A stretch of DNA of 64,000 nucleotides from Microvelia longipes (taxonomy: Eukaryota; Arthropoda; Insecta; Hemiptera; Veliidae). The position numbers were made by a program, and so were the translations under genes. Below the pieces are notes generated by a model that had not been told where the DNA came from, searched no databases, and saw nothing but the letters and a program-made list of their open reading frames with translations. Of this stretch, positions 49,315-60,815 are shown piece after piece; position 1 is the stretch's first letter; every line of letters begins with the position of its first letter. The DNA lies in NCBI GenBank assembly GCA_018340805.1, contig JACMZG010001911.1, positions 30,811,727 through 30,875,726 of the forward strand, read 5' to 3'.

Positions 49315-50421
49315 AGAAAATTCCACTGCGCTTACTGAAGTTATAAATAATATAACAGTTCTTGAGGGTGGGGTAGAACCACGAGTTGAAACCAGTGTTT
49401 ATCTCTTTTGTGTGAACAGTTTTGGTTGAACCACCTGCCCAATACACCGTGTGAACGAATCATATATTACAATTTGATTAAAATTGAAAATAAAGAGTCT
49501 TCTTTATTTGTCAATTTATTCTTCTTTCACTCCAAAACCTAGTTGCAGGCCGTTATTCCATAGTCTTATTCTGATTATATTGGTATACTGGATTGGTGAA
49601 ACCAACTTAGTTTTTATGATAAAAACTAAAGGCTATGAGTGAATAGATGGTTAAAGAATGGATTAATGAAGAACAGTTTAACAGTTTTAAAATCTTTAAT
49701 TATAAAGTTTCTCTTTAGTCTCTCCATTCGTCCGTGATTATTCTCTCCAATTTATCAAAAATTGGATTTGATGAAAAAACTACACGGGTTGGTTCCACCA
49801 AACTGGTGTATAAAATAAATTAGAAGGCCGTTACACAATAGCATTAATTTTTAAAGATTAAGAAGGTATATAAAAATAGGTCTAGTGACCACTCTACAAT
49901 TGATAAAAACTCTTTGATTTTTTATCGTCTTTTATAATAATGAGAAATATAAGTTAGAAGATAGAAACAATGGTAACTTCGTTTTCGGCCATTATCACCA
50001 CTATCAGTAGAAATGCTCATCATTAATGGACAATAAGCAGATAAGTTAGTCTCTTAATTGTAAGTTTTAAAGATTTAAGTCTTACGGTGACCGCGTCAAT
50101 GAAGTTGTGGACAATGAATAAATTAATAAATTTTGGAAATCTATAGAAGCAATTTTTTGAAAAACTTGCATGTTAAGAAATAACAATTAAGGACAACAAG
50201 GGTATAGAAAATGACTGTCTAGTCGTCTGTGAATTTGAAATAATCGATGTGTCTTAAGATTGAGAAAGACTTATTTCTAGGTCAATATCATAAAAATAAG
50301 GATTTCTTAAAATCAATTAATTGATGCGTTCACCAGTAAGATAATAGGTGCGTACGAACAATTCGTTAAGCTTCATCCGTTAAGTTTAGGTCAAGAAAGG
50401 TAAACTCTTAATCATTTTTGA

Positions 50422-50457
50422 GTTTAGGTTATGTATTTACGTAAACATAACCTAAAC
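50422..50457. repeat. Hairpin, 13-bp arms
   Basis: GTTTAGGTTATGT, a ten-base loop, then ACATAACCTAAAC. Confidence 0.75.
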
Positions 50458-51431
50458 CTACCAGACGTTATTTCTATAGTTATTTCTCGCTATATTTGGA
50501 GTTATCAAAAATTCTATTAGGATATGGCAGTTTTTCTTTTACGAGTTATGTTCGCTGATGAGCATTTCATAGCTGAGTCCTAAGTAAATTTTGTTTTCAC
50601 GATTTATAAAATGTTCTTAAATAACTCAGTCCATTAAATAACGCTAAGGTATATTACATTCTAAGAAGTATACATCGAAATATATTATTATCTATTTATT
50701 ATCTATTCTATAATCTAATTTGGTAACTTAGTTCTCTATTTCAGAACAAGTTATTACTAATTGGTTGTTCGTTGATTTATTCACCTCTCCAAATATTTAT
50801 TTATTATATATATGTGTAGAACTCTACGTAAACTGATGGCTTCATCCTAAAATTATCTTAATTTATTGATCCCAAAGTGAGACTATTTTAAACATTTCCC
50901 TACTTACTGTCAAAAAATTAGTAGAATGAATAGATATTTAAAGTTTATAATATTGAAGCATTTTCATCTATAAATATTTTGTAAATAGGCTTTGAAAAAT
51001 TAGTTTTGTACCTTTTTTTAAAAAATGAAAGCAATTTTTGGATTAATAATATTGTTATTGTAAAGGTGACCATGATAACTATATTGTTAATACTTTCTTT
51101 CTAACAAGTATCTACGGAAATATTTTATGATATTAATCTTAAAATGATAATAATTTTATAAACTAATGTTTTTCGTTTCGATTATTTATGGAATATTATT
51201 TATAAGAGTTGATAAGTTCGTTTTTAACAGGATCTCTTGGTGTTAAGACTACAGACTAGGTTGGTATTTTTTCATTAGAATTTGGCAATGATCTAATCTT
51301 TGAAGGTAATATGTTCATTGAAAGTAATCGGCTTAGTTTAAATATGTTGAGCTTTGAGTCTTTACAAATCTCAACTATAGTTTTTCAACCCATAGATTCA
51401 AATATTATTATCTATGAGTTGTAATTACTAG

Positions 51432-52938
51432 TTATCTACTGCGATTACTTTTGCAATAACAATAATTCTTTAAATATGAATCGTTCATGCAATAACTATG
51501 TCTAGCATACGAATTAATTCTACTTATAGTATCTACTATCACAGGGTTATGATCAGGAGCTATCGTTGCTTCGAACAAAGCACCTCCTGGTTTCGTTTCA
51601 AGAAGAATCACTACTTGCTTCGGACCTGGTGGTACTCGACTTCTGATAGAATGAACACGGTTTAATTTTAATGGTACACACTGGTAATTGTGCGTTAATT
51701 TTGTTTTGTTTGCTTTCTGAAGGATATTGTTTATATGATCGATGACTGACTGTGCCATTTGTTCCACGCCGTAGCCTTGAGGCGATAAGTTCTTATATTC
51801 CGAACACGTACACCAATGTCCTCCGATACCTGCTTCTTGGCACGTTCGGTTCCAATGTAATTCTTTCATCAGACTAGTACAAGTTGGACAAGCTATAGTT
51901 CCTTCTTCGTCTTTACCAGCAATTTCTTTCAAAGTTAAATGCAGATCAAACGGTGAACTTAATCTATTCTTATTTATTACTAAATTATCATATTTTTCAG
52001 GATAATTCGACTTAAAAGATTTTGGTAACCATAAATAAATAAAAGGTAACCTTTCTTCTAACCAACCGACGAATGTTTCCCTGATTTTACCGAATCTCAT
52101 CCCGTGATCACTTAGTAGCACCACCATAGTATTATTCAATGTACCACTTTTTTCAATATCTTTTATAAATTTTAAAATCCTGTCGTCAAAGGCTGCTGGC
52201 ATGTTTACTTCATTATGGCTAAAGCTATTCATCCAGAATAGTGCAAAATATAGGGCGTTGTGGAAAACAGTTGCGAAATCAACAGCGTAATCTAGAATAA
52301 GATCTGCTGAGAAATTTGGTCCTGTACAAATATGTAGTCCGCTAGACATTTTTGTTTTTAAGTTAGCTTCTGCTGCGAGCATGTACGGTCGTAAGTAATA
52401 ATCTGTTGGACTTTTACTAAATCCTTGCTTATGGTAATTAAAAGTACTAATAGATGGTTCATCTTCGCCATAAGCTGTCACGTATCCATTTTCAGCGAAG
52501 TCATTCCAAATAAAAGGGCATCCATCCATTCGTGTTTCAGGAGAGGGCCAGCATCGTTTTTTAACTTGTGCCACAGTCATTCCGTTCAATATGGCCATTA
52601 AATTGGGGAAGGTATTGTCGTCAACTTTGTTATAACCCTTCAAATCCACCCAACCATTTTTATTTAGGTGCTTGACTGTTTTTGGCATGGTTCTAATTAA
52701 ATTAAGTCTAGAAATAGAATCTATACCGATCATTAAAACACTCATTTTACCGTCTTTGAATTGGTCTGTTTGTTTCTTAAGTTTTTCTTCAACAGAAGGC
52801 GTTTTCCCCACAAAGCTGTGCATGTTGCTGTAAATTTCTTTTTCAGTCTTAAGTTTTTTTGTGCATTTGACCCATATAAATTGTGCATCTTCTGGTAGTG
52901 TTGCGGTTAGATTAATTATATCTTGGCACTTGGATATT
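51432..52938 (-). CDS. DUF229-family protein (alkaline-phosphatase/sulfatase-like), terminal exon
   Basis: The last coding exon, 502 codons, of a DUF229 (Pfam PF02995) protein, a metazoan family with the alkaline-phosphatase/sulfatase fold. Visible family blocks, in order: MSVLMIGIDSISR (Asp and Ser at about 52721-52716, the presumed metal/active-site pair), GYNKVDDNTFPNLMAILNG, WMNSFSHNEVN, LLSDHGMRFGKIRET (Asp-His metal ligands), EERLPFIYLWLP, SSPFDLHLTL, RTCQEAG..GHWCTC and a C-terminal CMNDSYLKNYCYC. On the minus strand the acceptor TTTTTTCAG precedes 52938, entering in phase 2, so the ATG at 52964 is intronic and not the start. The N-terminal exons, usually a membrane anchor and stem, are missing; they may lie in the gap or be unrecognised. 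Substrate unknown; all expected motifs are intact and the gene looks functional. Confidence 0.9.
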
Positions 52939-53012
52939 CTGAAAAAATAAAATGAACCAAACAATGTTTTTGAAAATATGCAAAAATTAAGTTAACTAAA
53001 TAAATGACTAAA

Positions 53013-53491
53013 CATAGAGATATATACTAGAGGAGGCATAGCCTATCTTAATACATTAATACATCTTTTTGGGGTTCTCAGAGGCTCTGTGTAACCTCAT
53101 TGAAACCTCCTCTAAGAATAAGATAAGGTTATAACAAATTAATCTTTATCGGCTTTTCCTGCATTGTTTGGGTTTAATTTCCTATTATAAACGTTGTATT
53201 ATATATGTTAATGTATTTTTCAATGTTTATTTCATCATATTAATACTCAAGGGTGTTCAGGTTACTTTTTTGATGTTTCAAAATTCAACCGATAGGGCCG
53301 CTCTAGTAATAATATCTCTACGTCCCGTACATTGATCGTGTTTTGATTTGTATTATTAACATTTTCCTATATAATTTATTGTAATTTTATACTAATTATT
53401 TAATTGTATATATAATCGAAGGTGGTCAGGTTACTTTTTCGATGTTTCACTATTTAACCTATAGGGCCCCTCTAGTAATAACATTTCTATG
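53013..53491. mobile_element. hAT-type MITE, composite copy 3 (479 bp)
   Basis: Same family as 24873 and 25719 but inverted. The left end is CATAGAGATATATACTAGAG; the right end inverted is CATAGAAATGTTATTACTAG. Flanks TGACTAAA (53005-53012) and TTACTAAA (53492-53499) match 7 of 8. An internal end-like sequence (TCTAGTAATAATATCTCTAC near 53305) followed by a second, partial family segment with its own GGTTACTTTTTCGATGTTTC shows that two copies are fused. It lies 75 bp upstream of the DUF229 exon. Confidence 0.8.
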
Positions 53492-54059
53492 TTACTAAAC
53501 TATTGCATTAATTTTCATTAATGATAGATTAATGAATATTCATTAATATTATGAATATTAATGAATATATATGAAGAATACTATGAATACTTCATAGTAA
53601 ATATAATCTATCCAAAATCTTTTAAGTTAAATACCATCGCTTATGACAAAAGTAATAACTAGGAATATTTTTTCTGTCAAGGATAAAGATGTTAATGATA
53701 ATTATCGGATCTTTAATAATTCATTAATAAAAGCTTAGCTACTGAATAAAGTTTAAAGTCAACGTAGTTAAATTATTTTTAACTCATTGAGAGACGAGTT
53801 TCTATTTAACAAATGTGTTTAATGTTTTTTCAACTAAATACTCCTCAAACTCTACACTATAATAGTAAACAGTTTACATTATTAGTCTACGTTTTTAACT
53901 ATTTTCGAATGCATCCACAATTTTTTTTGTATACAAGACTTGTTTTGAATAAATATTCGATTTAATTTCTTCGAATGTTTGTCAGACAATTTTCAACTTA
54001 TGTTGCTGTTTGTGTCTGCCAGTATTTGTATATATTCCTGACAATATTTTAACACACGT

Positions 54060-54785
54060 TTTTACTACGTTCAGCCTCCTACTTCAGACTCGCTTCGCTT
54101 TTCCTCAAACAGTAATAATTTTCGTTTTGTTTCTAGCGGTTACCCATTGGCACTGACTTTGAAAGGTTATAACAAAGTTGACAACAATACCTTCCCCAAT
54201 TTAATGGCCATATTGAACGGAATGACTATAGCACAAGTTAAAAAACGATGCTGCTAAACTTTTATGATCGAACAAAAACCGTAGATATATTTACCCTATT
54301 GAAACGAACCTGAGTACATTTATTTTTTAAATAAAGTGATATACTTGTATTAGATTTTAACTCAATTAGATTTTTTTTTATCGATAAAAATTAAACTAAT
54401 GCTGATAACGAGATCAAAATTAGCTCTAAGTTTCTTATATTTGATTACAAACTTGTCAAATCGATCAAAAAAATTTTCGGTTTTATAAATTTTTGAAATT
54501 TATGTTGAATCACTTTGTCCGGTTAATGATGTAATATTTTCTGGATAGCATAACTAGACTAAAAGATTGCCTTTTGCACCTAATTGAAACACTCAAGCAT
54601 AAACACCCAGGGAGCTAAGACGACAGCAGACACTCACACGCATATACAGACATTAAAATTTGTGAAACCCACTCAGGGGGTCCTATAAACACCTGAAATG
54701 GATAATTCCGGTGAAATCCCGGTTTCGGATTTTTCAGCAAACAATAATTTTCCTGTATACCTCCGTTATAAATAAGGAAAAGTAA
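54060..54785 (+). repeat. R1 dispersed repeat copy carrying a host-gene fragment
   Basis: R1 blocks in order: CAGACTCGCTTCGCTTTTCC, a TTACCCATTGGCACTGAC block, then the inserted 96-bp DUF229 piece, then CTAAACTTTTATGATCGAAC, ATAAAAATTAAACTAATGCT, CTCAAGCATAAACACCCAGG, GGTGAAATCCCGGTTTCGGA and a tail AAGGAAAAGTAAAAAG. The intact arrangement without the insertion is seen at 57118-57735. Confidence 0.75.
54158..54253 (+). pseudogene. 96-bp copy of part of the DUF229 exon, inverted
   Basis: Matches the coding strand of 52549-52644 at 92 of 96 positions. In the gene's frame it reads LKGYNKVDNNTFPNL then MAILNGMTIAQVKKRC, after which the frame stops. All four differences are G in the gene and A here (AAG/AAA, GAC/AAC, GTG/ATA). 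It lies inside an R1 repeat, in opposite orientation to the gene, with no splice sites of its own, so it is a non-functional fragment. Confidence 0.9.
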
Positions 54786-54795
54786 AAAGCTTATG

Positions 54796-55640
54796 NNNNN
54801 NNNNNNNNNNNNNNNNNNNNNNNNNNNNNNNNNNNNNNNNNNNNNNNNNNNNNNNNNNNNNNNNNNNNNNNNNNNNNNNNNNNNNNNNNNNNNNNNNNNN
54901 NNNNNNNNNNNNNNNNNNNNNNNNNNNNNNNNNNNNNNNNNNNNNNNNNNNNNNNNNNNNNNNNNNNNNNNNNNNNNNNNNNNNNNNNNNNNNNNNNNNN
55001 NNNNNNNNNNNNNNNNNNNNNNNNNNNNNNNNNNNNNNNNNNNNNNNNNNNNNNNNNNNNNNNNNNNNNNNNNNNNNNNNNNNNNNNNNNNNNNNNNNNN
55101 NNNNNNNNNNNNNNNNNNNNNNNNNNNNNNNNNNNNNNNNNNNNNNNNNNNNNNNNNNNNNNNNNNNNNNNNNNNNNNNNNNNNNNNNNNNNNNNNNNNN
55201 NNNNNNNNNNNNNNNNNNNNNNNNNNNNNNNNNNNNNNNNNNNNNNNNNNNNNNNNNNNNNNNNNNNNNNNNNNNNNNNNNNNNNNNNNNNNNNNNNNNN
55301 NNNNNNNNNNNNNNNNNNNNNNNNNNNNNNNNNNNNNNNNNNNNNNNNNNNNNNNNNNNNNNNNNNNNNNNNNNNNNNNNNNNNNNNNNNNNNNNNNNNN
55401 NNNNNNNNNNNNNNNNNNNNNNNNNNNNNNNNNNNNNNNNNNNNNNNNNNNNNNNNNNNNNNNNNNNNNNNNNNNNNNNNNNNNNNNNNNNNNNNNNNNN
55501 NNNNNNNNNNNNNNNNNNNNNNNNNNNNNNNNNNNNNNNNNNNNNNNNNNNNNNNNNNNNNNNNNNNNNNNNNNNNNNNNNNNNNNNNNNNNNNNNNNNN
55601 NNNNNNNNNNNNNNNNNNNNNNNNNNNNNNNNNNNNNNNN
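54796..55640. other. Assembly gap (845 N)
   Basis: A run of N between an R1 repeat tail and a TA array. The open frame predicted through the N run is meaningless. Confidence 0.99.
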
Positions 55641-55945
55641 TATATATATACTAGTATATATATATATTATATATAAGATAATATATATATATATATATAC
55701 GATATATACTCACGAGACTATAATATATATATATATATAGATATTTATATATATATATCTATACTGAATATAAAGAATTTTAAATAGAAAAACACTTAGA
55801 AAAGACTTACATGAAATTGGTAACGTTTCGAACTAAGTTCTTCGTCTGACGGAGAGGGGACTGAATATATATAATACATATATATATATATACTATATAT
55901 ATATATATATAATATACTATTATATCATATTATATACAGTATATA
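55641..55945. repeat. TA-rich arrays at the gap edge
   Basis: Two TA-rich blocks (about 55641-55755 and 55865-55945) around a non-repetitive 55760-55865 segment. The interruptions look like sequencing slips. Confidence 0.85.
55820..55850 (-). other. Hammerhead-like motif between TA arrays
   Basis: On the minus strand: CAGACGA (core CTGATGA with two changes), A, GAAC-TTA-GTTC stem-loop, CGAAACGTTACC. Same layout as at 10600 and 40710. It is likely a decayed repeat end. Confidence 0.3.
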
Positions 55946-55951
55946 TAATCA

Positions 55952-56355
55952 TAAATCTAAGCTAATGTAAGAGATAACTCCTACTTAGAAGGTTACCGAT
56001 GTACCAGTAACGGTACGATGTTTTAAACTTGAAATTTTGATAAATTTTCAAAATCATTTAGCTTGCTTCAAAAAGTAAACAATTTACTTAGAATAACCTT
56101 TACGCTAAAAGCAATGGATTTGGTTACGTGAAATCATGAGTATATATATATATATATATAATATAAAATCTTAACTAATGTAAGAGATAACTCCTACTAG
56201 AAGGTAACGATGTACCAGTAACGGTACGATGTTTAAACTTGAAATTTTTGATAATTTTCAAATCATTTAAGTTGCTTCAAATAATTTAAACAATTTACTT
56301 AGATAACCTTTACGCATAAAAGCATGGATTTGGTTACGTTAAATCATGGTAGTAA
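55952..56355. repeat. Tandem duplicate of about 190 bp flanking (TA)n
   Basis: Block A (55952-56138) and block B (56170-56355) share CTAATGTAAGAGATAACTCC, GATGTACCAGTAACGGTACG and GGATTTGGTTACGT. Most differences are one-base insertions or deletions in short homopolymers (for example TTTTAAAC versus TTTAAAC), which is typical of uncorrected long-read consensus. Confidence 0.85.
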
Positions 56356-57117
56356 CTGCTATCAATAATGGTGTCAATATTTTAACGAATTTTCATTAAA
56401 AAAAAATAGACTCATTATTTTTTAAAAAAAAAAACGTTTGCGAAAAAATGATATAATATAAAAATAGTTTGCATATTTATTATTATGATGCGAGCCAAGA
56501 ATATGTTATAGTCCAGCCTATTCTGAGGTAAGATTAAAATTAGAATTAATGCCTATTTTTATCTATATGTATACAAAGATTTATTTCTAATTGTAAATGG
56601 AAGGTTACCTTAAAAGTTTGTTACGGTTCTGATGAAATGTTATTTAAAATTATGTCGACTACATTTATGGTTAACTTTTTTGTTTTTATCATACTTAGAG
56701 CACACTGGGGTAATGTTTGAGGAATTATCGAACTGAGTTCTCAAACAGTCTGGTCGTTTCTAATCTCAGAGCGCAAGACTGGATATTCACCCCTCTACAT
56801 AGCGCTGAGTCGGTAAAACCTCCCTGGGTTACCACAGCAACGTATATACAACCTCTTTTTCAATGATAAATGCTTCAAGTTCCACTTCTAGGCTAAGGGG
56901 TTATGAAGGGTGATTTTTTTATTAATATGAAAGAAAAGGATGTTTAATATTAAGTTTATTAAAATATAAACGTGATTTTAATAAAATATTCTTATAGATT
57001 TACTTTTAAATATTCTTGTTGATTGTTAAATATTTGATATTGATGGGTATTGGTATTTTGAAATTATTGATACTAGAACTATTGTCAACTATTTCGGTAA
57101 AGTGAAAAAAATCGGGT

Positions 57118-57735
57118 ACACCCATCCAGGCACTGACCTCGCTTGATGCAGCTTAAGTTTTATGATACGACAAAAACCATTGCTAAACTTGATGTATTAA
57201 ATTGAAACTTAGTATACTTATATATTATGTAAAGAAATACACTTGTACCAAATTTCAGCTCAGTTTGGGGTTTTTATTTATTTTTTTTAAACGTATACAA
57301 GTCATAGATAAAAATTTAACTAATGCTGATAATAAGATGAACCTTGGTGCATATATTTTTCTTATTTATAACTATATGCGTGCCAAATCTCAACCAGATC
57401 AAAACATTTTTCCTCGTTTTGTGTTTTGTGAATTTTCAAAATTTTTGCTGACATTAATGTGGGTCAATGACGTCATAAAGAAATCATTTCCCAGATTGCA
57501 CAACTACACATCAAGATTGATTTTTGTACCAAGTTCCAACTCTTCAGCATAAATACACTGGGAGCTACGATGATAACACACACATACACACACGCGTACA
57601 CACCACACACACAAACAGACAGACAACTTCGTGAAAACCAGTTAGAAGGTCTTAAAACACCTGAAAAAAATAATTCCGGTGACATCCCGGATTCGGATAT
57701 TTTTGCAAACACGATACTTTTGATGAAAAGTATAA
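57118..57735 (+). repeat. R1 dispersed repeat, near-complete downstream part
   Basis: ACACCCATCCAGGCACTGAC, CTCGCTTGATGCAGCTTAAG, TTTATGATACGACAAAAACC, ATAAAAATTTAACTAATGCT, a TGGGTCAATGACGTCATAAA block, CAGCATAAATACACTGGGAG, a CA-rich tract, and GGTGACATCCCGGATTCGGA. It serves as the reference for the interrupted copy at 54060. Confidence 0.75.
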
Positions 57736-59629
57736 ATATTTCGCTTTTAATCTACTAGCAATATGAGCTTTTAACCTATAACCTATTAATAATTTTTTAG
57801 ACCAAATTTAATCATGGACATATGTCCTTAGAATTTATTGTAATGCTTAAGTGGATGGCAGCAGGGGGGGCATTCGACATTCGGAAAAAAAAGATGCGGA
57901 CAATGAATATTGGGACCGCTTTGTTCTAAAAGTGGTAGCTCCCATGCCTACTTAAACAAATTCCATTCCTACTTAGTTGGACCCCGAAATTATCTTTTAA
58001 GGACACATTTTATCTATGCTTAATAATACTTTCCAATATCCTTTGAATTTATACTTGGCAATCTATTGCAAAAACATGGGTTGTTAATTAAACTACTGAA
58101 CTAGTATTATGAAAAGATTATAAGTAGTATGAAAATGTAGTATCAATTAATACTCATCAATCAATCATAGCAGTATATGATTTCTTTCCTTTATCTGAAA
58201 TTTCATGCCTCAGTATGTGGAACACTACCTAGGAACTTTTTCGGAAAAGTTCTGATATTGGTCGTCTTGAATCCCGTCCCTACTCCTTACCTCCACTCAT
58301 GTTGTCTAAACATTCTCACAAGCTTCATTGTCCAATGAAATAATGTCCAAGTTCGAGGTACGCTTAATACTGCTAAGAGCAAGATCGTGTATTCTGCCTT
58401 TTCTGGACTAGAATAATTTAAAACTGTACTCAACGCGTAGCAACTTGACACTCATAACTAGCTTTTAATTAGATTCATAATCAGAAGGTTTTAGCAGAAT
58501 CCTTCGAAGACATAGTTCTTAACAATGAATGTAATCCTTGTGAACACATCAGCAGCTAGCACTTACCATACTTCGAGTGCGCTTAGAAACAAGAAAATTA
58601 AGCACAACTACAGGATCAGTTTCACTTTTTAACTTAGATAAAAAGCAGCAACTCACTCTCCTGTATAAATCTAGTTTTAAAACTTATATATTGATTTCGG
58701 ATGATAAATCAGAGGAAAAGAAAAAAATACAGCCTTCTATTGTTTTCAAAGAAATATATATATAAAATAATTTTGATTTTAATATAGTTAAAAAAATAAT
58801 TAAAACGCATAGTAAAACTTAAACTGTCTTATACTAAAGCAATTACATTTAGTCTTTGTTCAAGTTTAGGTTAAAGTTACCAACAATAAATTAAGTATAA
58901 TACAAAAGAAATAATTTAAAATAATACATAATTTCGTTGCGATAAAACGTGCAAGTATATCTAACAGTTATAAAAAAATAAATAGTTGCAACAATATTGC
59001 TAAAGCATGTAAATACTATAAATTAAACATTTTTATCCATAATCTAATTTTTAGATCTACGTTTGAAAAATATACTTTTATTTATTTCCATTTTAAATAA
59101 TCTCTGAAGTTCACACTTGTTTGGACTTGTGTGACTTTTCTTAAAAGTAAGCAAAGTCGTACTCTTGCTTTTCAATGTGTTTTGCTGCAAAAAGATTATT
59201 AAAAATGATAGATTTTAGAGAGTTGATCTAGGGAAAACCATGCCTGTCAACTGTCGAATCAGCAAATGTCACAAACGCGTACTCGGTAGGTAGTTGTTCA
59301 TAAGTACACTCACCTACTTCGTTGTCATTATCTATTGGTTGTGACTATTTTGCCTTTTTGTTATGTTTAAAATTAAAACATAAAGCAAGTCTAGTGGCTA
59401 GTCACGTTTCTTTCTCTGAATACAGAAATGAAAAATAATTTTTTCCATAAGTAACAAATCTTTTATGAATGTACTAAAAAACTAATAGCTAAAATATATT
59501 TACAAAATCATAGGAACATCATTTTTTCTTAATTTAAAAACATAACCTATAATGTTTTTAACCTATTAAAAAACAAACTATTATGTATACAAAATATAAA
59601 ACTTAATAGTACAAGAGCCAAGCCAATTT

Positions 59630-59700
59630 TTGCCTGCAGGCAAAAATACGTGGTCGTCGGGTCCTTTAGTTAACCCCCTTGGATTGTTATAATTTGGCTC
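59630..59700. repeat. Possible SINE tail fragment
   Basis: ACGTGGTCGTCGGGTCCTTT then AGTTAACCCCCTTGGAT resembles CACGTTGTTGGGTCCTTTTT then GCTGACTCCCTTAGAT at 62441-62478, the tail side of the SINE there. Confidence 0.4.
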
Positions 59701-60710
59701 TCTCTGTTGAAAATTCAATTGTTCATTTCAGACCTTGATATTTTGTCACCGGAACCCTTTTAAGTCCTAAAAATGACACTAAAATTAGGGTTTGCTCCAA
59801 ATTTGTAACCCTATCGGTTTTATTATAAAATGTAAAGAGCTTTTTAAAGTTCATAAAATTTGTGATAAGCCATTGTTATAACGTGTGATATAATGATGCC
59901 AAAATATGCGTGTTTTTAGCCATTTTTTAGCATTATTAAATCATGCTAACACCTATTAAATCAAATATAAGACTTAAACAACTACCTGTAGTGTGTACGA
60001 ATATACTTGCTTTTAAAGTCTACTTGTACCCTAAACATGATTCGATGTATCATAACATCCAATTTTAATGTTTTTGTGAGTTTAAAATATAAATTTGTAA
60101 TTTTTGGTAATATTTTAAAAATGGAATCTCTGATTCTATTAAAATAATTTTGATGGATAATATCGGTTTGTCTCAAATTTAATAAATATAATAAAAGCCC
60201 ATTAACTTTGTTAATGAATTCATTTGTGAATTTTAAATGAGCCAGTGGGGGCAAAATTTTCAGGTGTGAAATGCCTTTCATCCGAAACTGTCCGCTCTAC
60301 CTGATTATTATTAAGGAGCACAGATATGTTAATCCAAGGGCTTAAACCTTAGGGGCTCGACAATTATGATTTTGTGTTTGGTTTTAAGACTTATAAATAC
60401 ATTGTTATAGTAAGCTATACGTACACATTTTTTATTGTACTTATTACAAGTAATTTTCATTTTTATTGTGGGTAATTATACGAACAAGTCCCAAATTACC
60501 TATAGTTTAATAGTTAATCATCACACTGTAACCAAGCACACTGTATTCATTTAACAATGTAATCATGCACATTTTTTAATACTGGTATCCAGAGTAACAT
60601 ACATATTATGTGTTACTTTTACCCATTTATGTGAGTCCGTGATCTAATCATAAATAGACGCATCCTCATATTTATAGTCGATCATTGCAAATAGATTTTG
60701 AAAGCGTGTC

Positions 60711-60815
60711 TTAAGCATCTCGTTCGGTATCAAGAGCAGGATTATCAATACCTTTTTCACTATCACAATCTCTCATTGATTTATCATTACTTAAAACTGC
60801 TACTTCAGCTAATTT
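60711..60815 (-). CDS. SLC5-family sodium:solute symporter, terminal coding exon
   Basis: A 35-codon exon including the TAA at 60713-60711, too short for simple ORF listing. It encodes the end of the cytoplasmic tail, KLAEVAVLSNDKSMRD then CDSEKGIDNPALDTERDA. The acceptor TATATTTTTCAG precedes 60815 and is phase 0, matching the phase-0 donor of the exon at 61804. The acidic GIDNPALD ending is, as I recall, common in insect transporters. AATAAA signals on the minus strand fall at 60467-60462 and 60436-60431, about 250-280 nt past the stop, a plausible poly(A) position. Confidence 0.75.
   Translation of the reverse strand, partial: KLAEVAVLSNDKSMRDCDSEKGIDNPALDTERDA

Larger units (their letters stand above)
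31231..51431. other. Intergenic region, about 20 kb, repeats and AT-rich DNA
   Basis: No gene was recognised. The proximal part may be receptor 3' UTR. Repeats and microsatellites in it are listed separately. Stretches where I saw nothing recognisable are about 31230-34400, 37960-40580, 42760-44150, 47800-49230 and 49450-51430. Open frames here (for example 47219, 48322 and 40608) lack family motifs and are AT-driven. Confidence 0.7.
52939..60710. other. Upstream of the DUF229 exon: intron and intergenic DNA, repeats and gap
   Basis: Contains the composite MITE at 53013, an R1 copy with a captured gene fragment, the N gap, TA arrays, a duplicated block and another R1 copy. I searched the minus strand for the missing DUF229 N-terminal exons and found none I could support. 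About 57780-59600 and 59700-60700 hold no recognised feature beyond AT-rich DNA and chance open frames. Confidence 0.65.

Noticed and set aside
52939..52964. ATG at 52964 as the start of the DUF229 protein
   Set aside because: It lies upstream of a strong acceptor (polypyrimidine tract plus CAG) and the family's N-terminal region is missing; the residues MFGSFYFF are intron read-through.
54793..55740. 315-codon frame
   Set aside because: Almost entirely the run of N.
58567..58690. Minus-strand stretch with YRRVSCCFLSKLK and a GTAAGT donor as a DUF229 N-terminal exon
   Set aside because: A Cys-Cys pair and donor are suggestive, but the frame is only about 36 codons, no convincing acceptor is present, and it does not match the family's expected cysteine block.
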